In this document: positions 1-9,790 of the stretch, piece by piece | Layout of the letters: each line of letters begins with the position of its first letter | Numbering within the stretch: the first letter of the stretch is position 1 | Source of the DNA: Verrucomicrobiia bacterium | GTDB taxonomy: Bacteria > Verrucomicrobiota > Verrucomicrobiia > Palsa-1439 | Direction of reading: 5' to 3' | DNA length: 64,000 nucleotides | Assembly (NCBI GenBank): GCA_035577545.1 | Contig: DATLVI010000022.1 | Span: forward strand, 122,924 to 186,923 | The notes under the pieces: generated by a model | Databases searched by the model: none | Told to the model about the DNA's origin: nothing | Seen by the model: the letters and a program-made list of their open reading frames with translations, nothing else | Program-made: the position numbers and the translations under genes

Positions 1-4
1 CCCA

Positions 5-937
5 TTAACGCCGTGCCTCCCCGTGCCGCTCTTCACTGTGCTCCGCTTCCGTCTCCGCGTGGTCACTGAATCCCTCAGCCGTAGTGTCGATCACTTCTCC
101 GGTTCCCGACCGTGTCTCACGGACCGACAGACTGCTGAACACACGCCGTCCCAGTTCCGCCAGCCAGTTGCCGCGACGAGGAACGGAGATCAACGTCGTC
201 GCCAGGAACGCCCGCAAACCGTCGGGATCGAGCCCCTGCACCAAATGGCCGCGGTGGGCGACGGAGATTTCGCCGGTCTCTTCGCTCACCACCACCACGA
301 CGGCATCCGAATCCTCGGTCAATCCCATCGCCGCACGGTGGCGCATCCCCGTACTCGCGCTCAACCCCTGCCTCTGTGTCAACGGGAACACGCACGCCGC
401 CGCCACGATCTGATCGCCGCGCAAGACCACGCCACCGTCGTGCAAAGGCGTGTTTGGGAAGAAAATTGTCGTGAGCAACTCCGGGGTGGCCTTCGCGCCA
501 ATCGGCACCCCGGTATCGGAGACGCCCCGGAAACCAATTTCGCGTTCGACTGCCATCAGGCCACCGCAACGCTTCTGCGACAGTGAGCGCGCGGTTTCCA
601 CCAGGACGTCGATCATCTCTCCGCGTTGCTTGGGACTCGAGAACAATTGGCGGCTGCCGACCTCCGCGAGGGCCCGCCGCAACTCGGGCTGGAAGATGAC
701 CAACACAGCGATGGCGAGGAAGGTGAAAAAGCGGCCGAGAATCCAACTGATCACGTCCAACTCGAACAGTTGCGTCAGGCCCACAATGACGAGCAGGACG
801 ATGATAAAACCGGTGAGCACCGCTGCCCCGCGCGTCCCGCGGAACAGCAAAAACATATAGTAAATGAATGCCGCCAGCAGCGCGATCTCAAAGACCGGCT
901 TCCAGTACGCGGCGATAAATTCTGGAATGGTTTCCAT
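5..937 (-). CDS. cdaA: diadenylate cyclase CdaA-type
   Basis: Makes cyclic di-AMP from two ATP at the inner membrane. The 310-aa product has three N-terminal membrane segments (about residues 13-31, 37-58, 64-85) followed by the DAC domain (about 95-225). The catalytic region reads LHDGGVV at about 165-171 (the usual DGA appears as DGG) and the ATP-binding RHR lies at 199-201. The C-terminal 60 residues are charged and not conserved. It starts 6 bp downstream of the folP stop and is probably co-transcribed with it; ftsH-folP-cdaA neighbourhoods are common in bacteria. A CdaR/YbbR partner, if present, lies outside the window. The gene is complete, with its TAA at the window edge. Confidence 0.93.
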   Translation of the reverse strand: METIPEFIAAYWKPVFEIALLAAFIYYMFLLFRGTRGAAVLTGFIIVLLVIVGLTQLFELDVISWILGRFFTFLAIAVLVIFQPELRRALAEVGSRQLFSSPKQRGEMIDVLVETARSLSQKRCGGLMAVEREIGFRGVSDTGVPIGAKATPELLTTIFFPNTPLHDGGVVLRGDQIVAAACVFPLTQRQGLSASTGMRHRAAMGLTEDSDAVVVVVSEETGEISVAHRGHLVQGLDPDGLRAFLATTLISVPRRGNWLAELGRRVFSSLSVRETRSGTGEVIDTTAEGFSDHAETEAEHSEERHGEARR

Positions 938-943
938 TGATTG

Positions 944-1780
944 TTATCGGGCCTGCTGCACAGCTTCCACCATTCGCACCACGTCAGACATCTCGGCCAC
1001 GTCGTGCACACGCAGGATGCGTGCCCCGTGTGCCACGGCCCACGCGACGGTGGCGGCTGTTCCCCAAAGCCGGCCATTTGCCTCACGCGCCGGCCCGGCT
1101 CCGACCGGGACGAGCACCTTGCCAATGAATGACTTCCGCGATGTGCCCACCAGCACCGGACAGCCCAACGAGCTGAATTCCTCCAGGTGCGCGAGCAATC
1201 GCAAGTTATCCGCTACAGTTTTGCCGAAGCCGATACCGGGGTCAACGGCGATTTGTGTTTTTTTTAGCCCCTGCGCCTCGGCAAACGCGATTCGACCCGC
1301 CAGGAATGAGATTACTTCCGCGACCACGTCATCGTAACGCGGTTGTTGTTGCATCGTTTGCGGCGTCCCTTGCATGTGCATCAACACCAAGCCGGCCCCT
1401 GCGGTGCACACAGTTTCGGCCATCCGTGGATCGAACCGCAACGCGCTGACGTCGTTCACGATGCGCGCGCCCGCCACCAGTGCCTTCTCCGCAACCGCAG
1501 CTTTCGTTGTGTCCACGGAGATGACCAAATCCCGCAAACATTCGATCACCGGCAGGACACGGCCCAATTCCTCATCCGTGCTCACGGACGTGGCGCCCGG
1601 CCGCGTGCTTTCCCCGCCAACATCGATGATGTCGGCCCCCGCTTTGGCCATGTCACGGGCGTGCGCAACAGCGCGGTCAACATCGAGAAATTTCCCGCCG
1701 TCGGAAAACGAATCGGGGGTGACGTTCAGTACGCCCATGGTGAGCGCGCGCGAAGTGTCCCATTGAAATGTCGCCGCCAC
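944..1780 (-). CDS. folP: dihydropteroate synthase
   Basis: Condenses p-aminobenzoate with 6-hydroxymethyl-dihydropterin diphosphate in folate synthesis (cytosol). The 278-aa product shows the family signatures in order: GVLNVTPDSFSDGG at about 16-29, the GADIIDVGGESTRPGA loop, and DPGIGFGKT near the middle for pterin and diphosphate binding. Length is typical. It is followed after 6 bp by cdaA on the same strand. The MDR gene immediately upstream is divergent, so the folP promoter should lie in the 84 bp between 1781 and 1864. Confidence 0.96.
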   Translation of the reverse strand: MAATFQWDTSRALTMGVLNVTPDSFSDGGKFLDVDRAVAHARDMAKAGADIIDVGGESTRPGATSVSTDEELGRVLPVIECLRDLVISVDTTKAAVAEKALVAGARIVNDVSALRFDPRMAETVCTAGAGLVLMHMQGTPQTMQQQPRYDDVVAEVISFLAGRIAFAEAQGLKKTQIAVDPGIGFGKTVADNLRLLAHLEEFSSLGCPVLVGTSRKSFIGKVLVPVGAGPAREANGRLWGTAATVAWAVAHGARILRVHDVAEMSDVVRMVEAVQQAR

Positions 1781-1864
1781 ACACCCAGCTTACGCTACAC
1801 GAAGACATACATAAACTGGAAAAACCTTGCCGGGCCGACGCGTCTTGTTAACGTGTGACGACAC

Positions 1865-2866
1865 ATGGCACTTCCCAACCCATTCAGAGCCGTGGTCCTC
1901 GAGAACTCAAACGGCACTGTCCGTGCCGTAGTTAAGGAACTCCCTGTCAATTCCCTGCCGGAAGGTGACGTTCTTGTTTCCGTTGCCTATTCGAGTTTGA
2001 ACTACAAGGACGCGCTCGCTGTCACCAACCGCGGCAAGATAGTGCGTCGGTTCCCGATGGTACCGGGCGTTGATTTCTCCGGCGTTGTAGCGGAGGCAAC
2101 AGCAGGGCCGTTCCAACCCGGCGATCCGGTCGTGCTCACCGGCTGGGGTGTGGGCGAGGAACATTGGGGCGGGTTCGCACAACTCGCGCGCGTGAAATCG
2201 GAGTGGCTGGTACCGTTGCATCAGGGATTGACATCAAAACAGGCCATGCAGATTGGCACCGCTGGCTTGACGGCAATGTTCTGCATCATGGCGCTGGAGG
2301 AACGTGGTGTGCGACCTGACAAGGGCGAGATCATTGTTACAGGTGCAACGGGAGGCGTGGGTTGTGTTGCGGTGGTGTTGCTGGCAAAACTCGGATACCG
2401 CGTTGTCGCCTCGACCGGCAAAGCCGACGCGCACGAGTTCCTGCAATCTCTTGGCGCACATGAGGTCATTGACCGTAGTGAGTTGGTCGCCCGGAGTGAC
2501 AAGCCGCTGGAGCGGGGACGGTGGGCGGGAGCGGTGGATTCGGTCGGCGGGGAAACGCTCGCCGCATTGTTGCGACAGATGGACCGCGAGGGCTGCGTGA
2601 CGGCGGTCGGCCTGGCGGGCGGCGCGGAACTTCATGCAACCGTTTACCCATTTATTTTGCGTGCGGTGAGCCTGGTTGGTATTTCTTCCGTGTACACAGC
2701 TACGGAACGCCGACGCGCAGCGTGGACACGGCTGGCGAGCGAATTACCAATGGAAACACTCGATCGTCTGACCCGGACAGCGCGACTGATCGACATGCCC
2801 GCGCTGTGTGAGCAGATGATCGACGGAAAACTTCGCGGTCGCGTGGTGATCGATGTGAACGCGTGA
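1865..2866 (+). CDS. MDR-family acrylyl-CoA reductase / YhdH-type oxidoreductase
   Basis: Zinc-independent medium-chain dehydrogenase of the YhdH/AcuI type, predicted to reduce acrylyl-CoA or a related enoyl substrate with NADPH. The 333-aa product has the GroES-like N-terminal fold (SSLNYKDALAVTNRGKI and PGVDFSGVV are typical of YhdH), then a Rossmann nucleotide-binding motif GATGGVGCVAVVLLAKLG. It lacks the catalytic zinc ligands of classical alcohol dehydrogenases. It sits alone on the plus strand between folP and ftsH and ends 16 bp from the convergent ftsH stop. The exact substrate cannot be read from the sequence. Confidence 0.88.
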   Translation: MALPNPFRAVVLENSNGTVRAVVKELPVNSLPEGDVLVSVAYSSLNYKDALAVTNRGKIVRRFPMVPGVDFSGVVAEATAGPFQPGDPVVLTGWGVGEEHWGGFAQLARVKSEWLVPLHQGLTSKQAMQIGTAGLTAMFCIMALEERGVRPDKGEIIVTGATGGVGCVAVVLLAKLGYRVVASTGKADAHEFLQSLGAHEVIDRSELVARSDKPLERGRWAGAVDSVGGETLAALLRQMDREGCVTAVGLAGGAELHATVYPFILRAVSLVGISSVYTATERRRAAWTRLASELPMETLDRLTRTARLIDMPALCEQMIDGKLRGRVVIDVNA

Positions 2867-2882
2867 ACCGACCGCGAAACGC

Positions 2883-4919
2883 TCAGGCATTTGCCGGCGA
2901 CGGCCCAATGCCGGGCGCTGGGAAAGCTTCGGGCTTGGGCTCTCCCTTGGCCTTCTCAGGCTGGGGCGCTGCCGGGACGGACGCCGACAGTCCCGGAGGA
3001 CGGGCGGGCGGGTTCTGGAGCTTGCCGGTATCAATGATTTCGGTGATCTCCGTCGCGTCCAGCGTCTCATATTCCAGCAACGCTTCGGCCAGGGCGATCA
3101 GCTTGTCCCTGTTGGACACGAGAATCTCCTTGGCACGGGCATAGGCCGCGTCGATGATCCGCCGCACTTCTTCATCGATGTCGCGAGCGGTTTGTTCGCT
3201 CACTTCGCGGCCCTTGAAAAGGTCGCGGCCCAGGAACATGTGCTCTTCGTGTTCGCTGACGTTGACCATACCGATCTTCTCGCTCATGCCCCATTCCGTG
3301 ACCATCTTGCGGGCGATGTGCGTGGCCTGCTTGATGTCGCCCGAGGCACCGCTGGTGGAATCACCGAAGGTCAACTCCTCCGCAATGCGGCCACCCATGA
3401 TACCGGCGACTTCATCGAGCAACTGCTTCTTGCTTTCGTGATATTTGTCCTTCAACGGCAACGAGAACGTGGCGCCCAGGTACATGCCGCGCGGAATGAT
3501 GGTGACTTTGTGCAGCGGCTCGGTGAAGTCGAGCTTGAACATTACCAATGCGTGGCCGGCTTCGTGATAGGCTGTGACCTTCTTGTCTTTCTCGTCCATC
3601 ACGCGGCTGCGTCGCTCACGACCCCAGCGCACCTTGTCGCGGGCTTCTTCGAGTTCTTCCATCCCGACGCCCTTCTTGTCATTGCGGGCAGCCAGCAGCG
3701 CCGCCTCGTTGATGAGGTTGGCAAGGTCGGCACCGGAGAAGCCGGGTGTCCCGCGGGCGATGACGGTAAAGTCAACGTCTTTGGAGAGCTTCACGGCGCG
3801 GGCGTGAACTTTCAAAATCTCTTCGCGACCCACGAGGTCGGGCATATCGATGACGATCTGGCGGTCAAAACGTCCCGGGCGCAGCAACGCCGAGTCCAGC
3901 ACGTCAGGCCGGTTCGTGGCCGCAATGATGATGACGCCTTCCTGCGTGTCGAAACCGTCCATCTCGACGAGCAACGCATTGAGCGTCTGCTCGCGTTCAT
4001 CGTGGCCGCCGCCGATGCCGCTAAATCGCGAGCGGCCGACCGCATCGATTTCATCGATGAAAATGAGGCAGGGCGCGTTCTTCTTGCCCTGCTCGAACAT
4101 GTCGCGCACGCGGCTCGCGCCGACGCCGACGAACATTTCCACGAAGTCCGAGCCGCTAATGCTGAAAAACGGCACGTCGGCTTCTCCCGCGATGGCCTTT
4201 GCCAGGAGGGTTTTGCCCGTTCCCGGCGGGCCGACCATCAACACACCTTTCGGGATGCGACCACCGAGCCGCTGGAATTTCTTCGGGTCTTTAAGGAATT
4301 GGATGATCTCCTCGACCTCTTCCTTGGCCTCCGCCATGCCGGCGACTTCCTTAAAGGTGACTTTGTTCTTGTCGCGGCTCAGCATGCGGGCTCGTGACTT
4401 GCCGAAACTCATGGCCCCTTTACCGGCGAGCTTGATTTGGCGGATAAAAACAAAATAGATGACGGCGAAAATCAAGATGAGGGGCAACAATCCCGAACTC
4501 ATAATCGCCATCCACCACTGGTTGGCCTCGGTGTACTCCAGCGAGATGTTGTGCGCCTTGAAAAACTTGTAGATCTCGTCGCTGTATTTGACTTTCGCCG
4601 CGAAATTGACGTCTTTCTGTTCAACGCCGTTCTTGGCCGGTACCGAATAGGTACCTTTGATGGTATCCAGCGAAGTCACGCCGAAAACGACGGTGACCTT
4701 TTTGCCGACGACGCCATCCTCGACCTTTTGCTCCAGTTGGCCTTCGGAGATTTCTTCGACGTTGTCCTGCTGGGATTGGCGCAACTTCCAGAACAGCGGC
4801 ACCATAATCAGGACGACCACCCAAATGAGTATCACCCGGTAGGGAAACCGCGGATCGCGGTTGTCGCCAGGGCGTTTCAGTCGGGGCAACCGACCCTTTT
4901 TATTGTCGTTATCTTCCAT
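2883..4919 (-). CDS. ftsH: ATP-dependent membrane zinc metalloprotease FtsH
   Basis: Membrane-anchored AAA+ protease for quality control of membrane and regulatory proteins. The 678-aa product has two membrane segments (about 27-44 and 140-160) flanking a periplasmic domain, Walker A GPPGTGKT near 230, Walker [12 protein letters not shown], the arginine-finger region [20 protein letters not shown], and the zinc site HEAGH near 455. The C-terminal 50 residues form a Pro/Ala-rich tail. The start ATG follows a long AT-rich stretch at 4920-5030. It is part of the ftsH-folP-cdaA neighbourhood, interrupted by a gene of opposite orientation. Confidence 0.97.
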   Translation of the reverse strand: MEDNDNKKGRLPRLKRPGDNRDPRFPYRVILIWVVVLIMVPLFWKLRQSQQDNVEEISEGQLEQKVEDGVVGKKVTVVFGVTSLDTIKGTYSVPAKNGVEQKDVNFAAKVKYSDEIYKFFKAHNISLEYTEANQWWMAIMSSGLLPLILIFAVIYFVFIRQIKLAGKGAMSFGKSRARMLSRDKNKVTFKEVAGMAEAKEEVEEIIQFLKDPKKFQRLGGRIPKGVLMVGPPGTGKTLLAKAIAGEADVPFFSISGSDFVEMFVGVGASRVRDMFEQGKKNAPCLIFIDEIDAVGRSRFSGIGGGHDEREQTLNALLVEMDGFDTQEGVIIIAATNRPDVLDSALLRPGRFDRQIVIDMPDLVGREEILKVHARAVKLSKDVDFTVIARGTPGFSGADLANLINEAALLAARNDKKGVGMEELEEARDKVRWGRERRSRVMDEKDKKVTAYHEAGHALVMFKLDFTEPLHKVTIIPRGMYLGATFSLPLKDKYHESKKQLLDEVAGIMGGRIAEELTFGDSTSGASGDIKQATHIARKMVTEWGMSEKIGMVNVSEHEEHMFLGRDLFKGREVSEQTARDIDEEVRRIIDAAYARAKEILVSNRDKLIALAEALLEYETLDATEITEIIDTGKLQNPPARPPGLSASVPAAPQPEKAKGEPKPEAFPAPGIGPSPANA

Positions 4920-5062
4920 TGTGATAAATCCACCCTAATTTACTTCACCGGAGGGCATCGCGCCACGGCAAAAAAGTTGGGTCAACCTAGCACACGCCTC
5001 CGGCCAATGCAACAGGATAGGTTTACGCGGGCGTGGCTTGCTGTTATGATACCAAGCCACGC

Positions 5063-5944
5063 ATGGTTATTGTCCACTCCCCTCGCTGCCTCGATTATGC
5101 CGCGGCTGGCCATCCCGAAAGCCCGGAACGCGTCCGCTCCACTGTTGCCCAGCTACAGCGTGAATTTCACACGTGGATGTTGCCCACGCCGTGTTCCGAC
5201 GAGGACATCCTGCGCGTCCACACCCGCGAACTCCTCGACGCCGTGCGTCTGGGCTCATTCACGGATGCGGACACTCCGTTCTTCCCGGAAATCCCCGAGA
5301 TTGCGAAACTCTCGGCGGGCGCCGCCATTGGCGCCGTCGAACAAGCGCTCGCCGGCCGACCGGCATTTTCCGTGATGCGCCCGCCCGGTCACCACGCGGA
5401 ACGCAACCGCGTGATGGGCTTCTGCTATTTCAATAACATCGCCATTGCGGTCGCCCGGGCGCTCCGCCTTTCACCCCACATACGGCACGTCGCCATCCTC
5501 GATTTCGACTGTCATCACGGGAACGGCACCGAAGATATTTTTCGCGGCGATGACCGGGTCATGTTTGTCTCCTTGCACCAATCCCCGTGCTATCCCGGCA
5601 CCGGCCTCACCACCCAAGGCAATTGTCTCAATTATCCACTGCCGCCGGGCACCCGGCCCGCGCAATTTCTAGCGATATTGGACGAGGGCCTCAACCACAT
5701 CCGTAATTTCCAGCCGGACTTGCTCGCGGTCTCCGCGGGATTCGATGCCTATAAAAATGATCCGATCACCAACATGGATTTGGAGATCGATACCTTCCGC
5801 GAAATCGGCCACCGCATCGCGGCGGTTACGCAACCGGCATCGAACGCGTCGACGCTGCCCTATTTTGCTGTACTGGAGGGCGGATACTCCCGCGATTTCG
5901 CGCGGTGCGTGGAGGCCTTCGTGAGCGGATGGGAGCGGCACTAA
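5063..5944 (+). CDS. histone deacetylase-family amidohydrolase
   Basis: Zinc-dependent deacetylase of the arginase/deacetylase fold; bacterial members act on acetylpolyamines or other small acetylated amines. The 293-aa product contains the whole active site: the His dyad in RPPGHH, zinc ligands in DFDCHHGNGT and SAGFDAYKNDP, and the catalytic Tyr in LEGGY. The internal ATG at 5063 is preferred to the upstream ATG at 5033 because family homology begins at MVIVHSPRCLDY. It stands alone, with ftsH divergent upstream and a glycosyltransferase downstream. The substrate is not predictable from sequence. Confidence 0.9.
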   Translation: MVIVHSPRCLDYAAAGHPESPERVRSTVAQLQREFHTWMLPTPCSDEDILRVHTRELLDAVRLGSFTDADTPFFPEIPEIAKLSAGAAIGAVEQALAGRPAFSVMRPPGHHAERNRVMGFCYFNNIAIAVARALRLSPHIRHVAILDFDCHHGNGTEDIFRGDDRVMFVSLHQSPCYPGTGLTTQGNCLNYPLPPGTRPAQFLAILDEGLNHIRNFQPDLLAVSAGFDAYKNDPITNMDLEIDTFREIGHRIAAVTQPASNASTLPYFAVLEGGYSRDFARCVEAFVSGWERH

Positions 5945-5984
5945 GATTCCGTCTCGACGCAGGCAAATCTGCTGTGCGAAAGTA

Positions 5985-7556
5985 GTGAAAGCTGCGGTGA
6001 ATCTGACAATGTGCGTACCGACCGAAAATACCACAACCACACCGTGCCCGTCCGACAGAGGTCTGTGGCTGGCTGTCGTCTGCATGGTCGCCATACTGAC
6101 CGTGTTGCGCTTCTCGCTCTGCGGCATCGTCGAATTGCTACCCGAAGAAACGTATTATTGGACCTATGCGCAACATCCGGCCTTTGGCTACTTTGACCAT
6201 CCGCCGATGGTGGCCTGGATCATTACGGTCGGGACGACGCTGTTTGGCGATACCGCATTGGGCGTGCGCAGCGTGACGTTTCTGCTTTGGGTGGCGTCCG
6301 CCGGTTTGCTGTTTCTTACGGGCCGGATGTGGTTTGGGCGACGAACGGCACTGGCGGCGACGCTGTTTTTCACTCTGCTACCGATTTACGTCGGGATGGG
6401 CCTGATCGTGACTCCGGACGCGCCGCTCGTGTTCTTCTGGGTGGCGACGTTATATATGATGTCGAAGGCGTTACATACTGGCCGTGGCGGTTACTGGCTG
6501 CTGGCGGGCGTGACATTCGGCGGCGCGCTGCTCTCCAAGTACTACGCGCTCCTGCTCGCGCCGTCGTTGCTGTGGTTCCTGTTACTGTCACCCAACCACC
6601 GCCACTGGCTCCGTCGCCCACAACCATGGCTGGCATTGCCGATAGCGCTGGCAGTATTCAGTCCTGTAATCATATGGAATGCGCGGCACCATTGGGTTTC
6701 GTTCCTCTTTCAGTCCACGCGCACCGCGGGACCCCAGAAGAATACCCTGCGCAATATGTCCCTGTTCTGGCTTGTGCAGCTCGCCATGCTCACCCCGCCT
6801 TTCTTTGCGCTGTTCGCGGGCGCGGCGACGCGCGGAATCCGCCGTGGCTGGCTGCAGCGCGACGACCACTGGAATTTCGTCGCTTCGTTTTCACTGCCTC
6901 TCTTTTTCCTCTTCGCCGCCGCCAGTTTCAAGACGGAGATCCATGTGAACTGGACCGCCCCTGCGTTCCTGACGTTGGCGATCGGCGGGGCGTCGATTCT
7001 ACTGGAAGGCCTCGGCTACGCGGATCCGACGCGGGCGAAACGCTGGCGCGCGGGCGCGTGGGGGACGATTGCGCTGTGTGCACTGGCCATTGTGCTTGGA
7101 CATACGAGCCTTGCCTGGGGATTCCCCCGGTTCCTGGCGTACACACACGCGGGCGGCTGGCAGGCAACCGCGCAACAGGTGGACGCCATGCGCACACGGA
7201 TTCGAAATGAAACCGGCAAGGAACCCTTTGTGCTGGGGATGGAAAAGTATGGCGCCCCGGAAGTAGGTTTCTACCTGCACCAGCCCGATGAATGCGTCAA
7301 CGCGTACGCGTTGGGTGCGCCGGGGTTGGGCTACCGTTACTGGACGGACCTCGGGAAGTTCGAGGGCCGACCCGCCGTGGTTGTGTTTCCCAAACCCCCC
7401 GGCAATTTGCTGGGCCAACTTCGCCTGCATTTTGACCATGTGGGTGAACCAGAGCATTCACAGGTGCGGGCGGGCGGAACACGCCAGCGCCACATGTATC
7501 TCGTTAGCTGCACAGGGTACCATGCCAAGGAACAACCGTCTTCGAGTTCACGGTGA
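5985..7556 (+). CDS. GT39-like membrane glycosyltransferase (PMT_2 family)
   Basis: Polytopic inner-membrane protein (523 aa) resembling ArnT/dolichyl-phosphate-mannose mannosyltransferases, which move sugars from polyprenyl phosphates to lipid or protein acceptors. The first periplasmic loop has the family motif PEETYYWTYAQHPAFGYFDH followed by PP, including the acidic residues thought to act in catalysis. About ten to twelve hydrophobic segments follow, then a C-terminal soluble domain of about 120 residues. A second in-frame ATG at 6009 is a possible alternative start. No lipid A or arabinose genes are nearby, so donor and acceptor are unknown. Confidence 0.85.
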   Translation: MKAAVNLTMCVPTENTTTTPCPSDRGLWLAVVCMVAILTVLRFSLCGIVELLPEETYYWTYAQHPAFGYFDHPPMVAWIITVGTTLFGDTALGVRSVTFLLWVASAGLLFLTGRMWFGRRTALAATLFFTLLPIYVGMGLIVTPDAPLVFFWVATLYMMSKALHTGRGGYWLLAGVTFGGALLSKYYALLLAPSLLWFLLLSPNHRHWLRRPQPWLALPIALAVFSPVIIWNARHHWVSFLFQSTRTAGPQKNTLRNMSLFWLVQLAMLTPPFFALFAGAATRGIRRGWLQRDDHWNFVASFSLPLFFLFAAASFKTEIHVNWTAPAFLTLAIGGASILLEGLGYADPTRAKRWRAGAWGTIALCALAIVLGHTSLAWGFPRFLAYTHAGGWQATAQQVDAMRTRIRNETGKEPFVLGMEKYGAPEVGFYLHQPDECVNAYALGAPGLGYRYWTDLGKFEGRPAVVVFPKPPGNLLGQLRLHFDHVGEPEHSQVRAGGTRQRHMYLVSCTGYHAKEQPSSSSR

Positions 7557-7659
7557 AGTTGACAGGGACCCCTGATGAACGGGCTGTGGTGGCGAAATCG
7601 CCCTTTCGTTTCTGCGCGTTTCGTTGTATCATTTACCGTGAAATTGCTGAGGTTGCATC

Positions 7660-8211
7660 ATGGGTGAGTTGCCCAAAGGGATTTCTGTCGGCTGCGCGAA
7701 CAATCGAGTCCACGCCCGCGTGGTGGGCCGTGGAACTTTCCAGAACAGCCAGCCGCTGCGCCAGTTCGCCGAGGAGAAGATCGACCAGGGGCAGGAAGAA
7801 TTCGTTGTCGATCTCGGCGCCTGTCAAGGTATGGACAGCACCTTTCTGGGTATGTTGGCGGGTATTGGACTGCGGCTGCGGCAAAACGGCACGACAGCCT
7901 CCGTCCACATCGTGAACATCAACGCTCATAATATGGATCTGCTCCAGACGCTCGGACTGGATCGGCTGTTTCTTATCAATGCCGACGCACCCGCGTCTCT
8001 GTCCGAAGCCGAGTATCACCTGTTGCCTGACACCGACATCACGCAACTCGAACATCCGTTGGACAAGGGTGAGACTACCGATTTGGTGATCGAGGCTCAC
8101 GACAACCTCGCTCGCGTCGACCCACGCAACACGCCAAAGTTCAAGGAGCTGGCCCGGTTTTTGCGCGAAGCCGTCGAGCGTCGCCACCCTAATGGTCTGG
8201 AGAAGAAGTAA
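7660..8211 (+). CDS. STAS-domain protein (anti-sigma factor antagonist-like)
   Basis: The 183-aa product starts with a STAS fold (about residues 5-105): a VVDLGACQGMDSTFLGML segment carries the Ser that is phosphorylated in SpoIIAA/RsbV-type antagonists, followed by the hydrophobic strand-helix ASVHIVNINAHNMDLL. The remaining 75 residues are a less conserved tail absent from minimal STAS proteins. GAGG lies 8 nt upstream of the ATG. It is the first gene of a STAS-STAS-kinase series and probably acts as a partner-switch component or scaffold. The binding partner is inferred. Confidence 0.85.
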   Translation: MGELPKGISVGCANNRVHARVVGRGTFQNSQPLRQFAEEKIDQGQEEFVVDLGACQGMDSTFLGMLAGIGLRLRQNGTTASVHIVNINAHNMDLLQTLGLDRLFLINADAPASLSEAEYHLLPDTDITQLEHPLDKGETTDLVIEAHDNLARVDPRNTPKFKELARFLREAVERRHPNGLEKK

Positions 8212-8289
8212 ACCCGCGTATATGCGAAACGAACAAGCCATCACCTCCAGCGGCGACATCCCTCTGGCAATCCGGAGGACGCGACGCAT

Positions 8290-8640
8290 ATGAGGGATTT
8301 CCGGATCGATCAAGAGTCTCGCGGCCCCGTGCATCTCGTCCGTCTGACCGGATCGCTGGACATGTATTCGTTCCCGCGACTCGAGTCCCAGCTCAATACC
8401 TTGTTTCAGCAAGGCCGGTATTCCCTGATTCTGGATTGCCGGGATCTCGATTATATCGGGAGCGCGGGCCTCGGCGCGCTCATCGGCTTTGCCAAACAGG
8501 CGCGCGAGCACAACGGCGATCTCCGCCTGCTCAGCGTGCCCGAACGCATTTATAAAATAATCGAGCTTCTCGGCTTTACGAAAGTTCTCCAGGTCCACCA
8601 TACCGAGGACGATGCAGTCACCAGTTTTCAAGCGAAGTGA
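8290..8640 (+). CDS. anti-anti-sigma factor (STAS domain, RsbV/SpoIIAA-like)
   Basis: Minimal 116-aa STAS protein. The phosphorylatable Ser sits in DYIGSAGLGALIG, the canonical site, and the C-terminal helix includes IYKIIELLGFTKVLQ. In the family, the unphosphorylated protein binds an anti-sigma kinase and releases its partner; the kinase inactivates it by phosphorylation. GGAGG lies about 10 nt upstream of the start. The RsbW-like kinase begins 22 bp downstream, the classic antagonist-kinase order. Confidence 0.93.
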   Translation: MRDFRIDQESRGPVHLVRLTGSLDMYSFPRLESQLNTLFQQGRYSLILDCRDLDYIGSAGLGALIGFAKQAREHNGDLRLLSVPERIYKIIELLGFTKVLQVHHTEDDAVTSFQAK

Positions 8641-8662
8641 ATCATAAATATTTTAAGGCCGC

Positions 8663-9142
8663 ATGGAGTTACCCGAAAACATTCGTCACGAAGAATCAGC
8701 GGACAGGCTTTTTATCCAGACGCCGGGCCACGGCAGTTATCTCGCCTATATCCGCGCGATCGTCGGGGACCTCGCCCGCAAGGTCGGGTTTAACGAGGGC
8801 GAGGCCGCCAAGGTTGAAATGGCAGTTGACGAAGCGTGTTCCAACGTTGTCCGTCACGCCTATTCGTCGGGCAAGGAATGGTGCTGGCAGCAGCGCGACC
8901 CCGAAATCCGGCTCAGCATCCGCGTCGAGGACGGCCGCCTGGTCATTGAGATCAATGACCACGGCCAGCGCTTCGACTTCGCCAATTACCGGCACCCCAG
9001 TCTGGATGACTGCCTGCGGGAAATGAAACCCGGTGGCTACGGCATCTGGATCATGCGCAATTTCATGGACGAGGTGCAGTACGATTCCAGCAACCAGACC
9101 GGCAATACCCTGCGGATGGTCAAATACTTGAAAAAACCCTAG
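8663..9142 (+). CDS. anti-sigma regulatory serine kinase (RsbW-like HATPase)
   Basis: GHKL-type ATP-binding kinase, 159 aa. The N-box is VDEACSNVVRHAY, the G1 box INDHGQRFD and the G2 box GGYGIWIM, as in RsbW/SpoIIAB. In the family it sequesters a sigma factor or other target and phosphorylates the STAS antagonist. No sigma factor or PP2C phosphatase is encoded in the window, so the controlled target must be elsewhere. grpE starts 30 bp after the stop, so this module may be transcribed into the chaperone genes. Confidence 0.92.
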   Translation: MELPENIRHEESADRLFIQTPGHGSYLAYIRAIVGDLARKVGFNEGEAAKVEMAVDEACSNVVRHAYSSGKEWCWQQRDPEIRLSIRVEDGRLVIEINDHGQRFDFANYRHPSLDDCLREMKPGGYGIWIMRNFMDEVQYDSSNQTGNTLRMVKYLKKP

Positions 9143-9172
9143 CTCTCCGCCATTGTAGTCCAGAAGTTTTTT

Positions 9173-9790
9173 ATGAGCAAAAAAGACAAATACGCAAAAC
9201 CTGCGCCGCCGGTGGACACGGATGAAAGTACGCCTGCGACAGATGACGAAACCACGACAGAGGTCCAGCCCGATTCCATTTCCGTGGAAGAATTGGAGGA
9301 CTTGAAGACCAAAGCGGCGAAGGCCGACGAGAACTGGGACAAATATCTACGCGCCGTCGCCGACCTTGATAATTACCGCAAGCGGGTCGCCCGCGAAAAG
9401 GAGGAACTTGCCCGCTTCACCTCCGAACGCGTTGTCAGTGCACTATTACCCGCACTCGACAACCTCGAGAGGGCCATTGAAGCCGCACAGGCGCACGGCG
9501 CGGAAAACTCCTCCCTCCTGGAAGGCCTCACCCAGGTCTACAACCAATTTCGCCGGACGCTCATGGAGTTCGGCCTCCAGGAAATTATCACGGGCGCCGG
9601 CCAGCCTTTCGACCCGAACCTCCACGAAGCCGTCAGTCAGGTCGACTCTGCCGCACACGCGGAAGGCCACGTTATTGAGCAACTTCAGCGTGGCTACAAA
9701 CTCGCCGACCGTCTGCTGCGTCCCGCGCGCGTCGTCGTTAGCAAAGGCTTGCCCGACCCGGCGGGTCCCGACCCTGAAATTTCCGAATGA
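9173..9790 (+). CDS. grpE: nucleotide exchange factor GrpE
   Basis: Cochaperone that releases ADP from DnaK. The 205-aa product has an acidic, unstructured N-terminus (about 1-45), a long coiled-coil segment ([20 protein letters not shown] and onward), and the C-terminal beta domain with [15 protein letters not shown], the conserved NPxxHEAV-type signature. The final ATGA overlaps the dnaJ start, implying translational coupling. Its partner dnaK is about 30 kb away (39058-41013) on the other strand rather than adjacent. Confidence 0.96.
   Translation: MSKKDKYAKPAPPVDTDESTPATDDETTTEVQPDSISVEELEDLKTKAAKADENWDKYLRAVADLDNYRKRVAREKEELARFTSERVVSALLPALDNLERAIEAAQAHGAENSSLLEGLTQVYNQFRRTLMEFGLQEIITGAGQPFDPNLHEAVSQVDSAAHAEGHVIEQLQRGYKLADRLLRPARVVVSKGLPDPAGPDPEISE

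Noticed and set aside
3192..4397. 401-codon open frame opposite ftsH
   Set aside because: Shadow of ftsH; His/Asp-rich translation typical of antisense frames, no ribosome site or domain.
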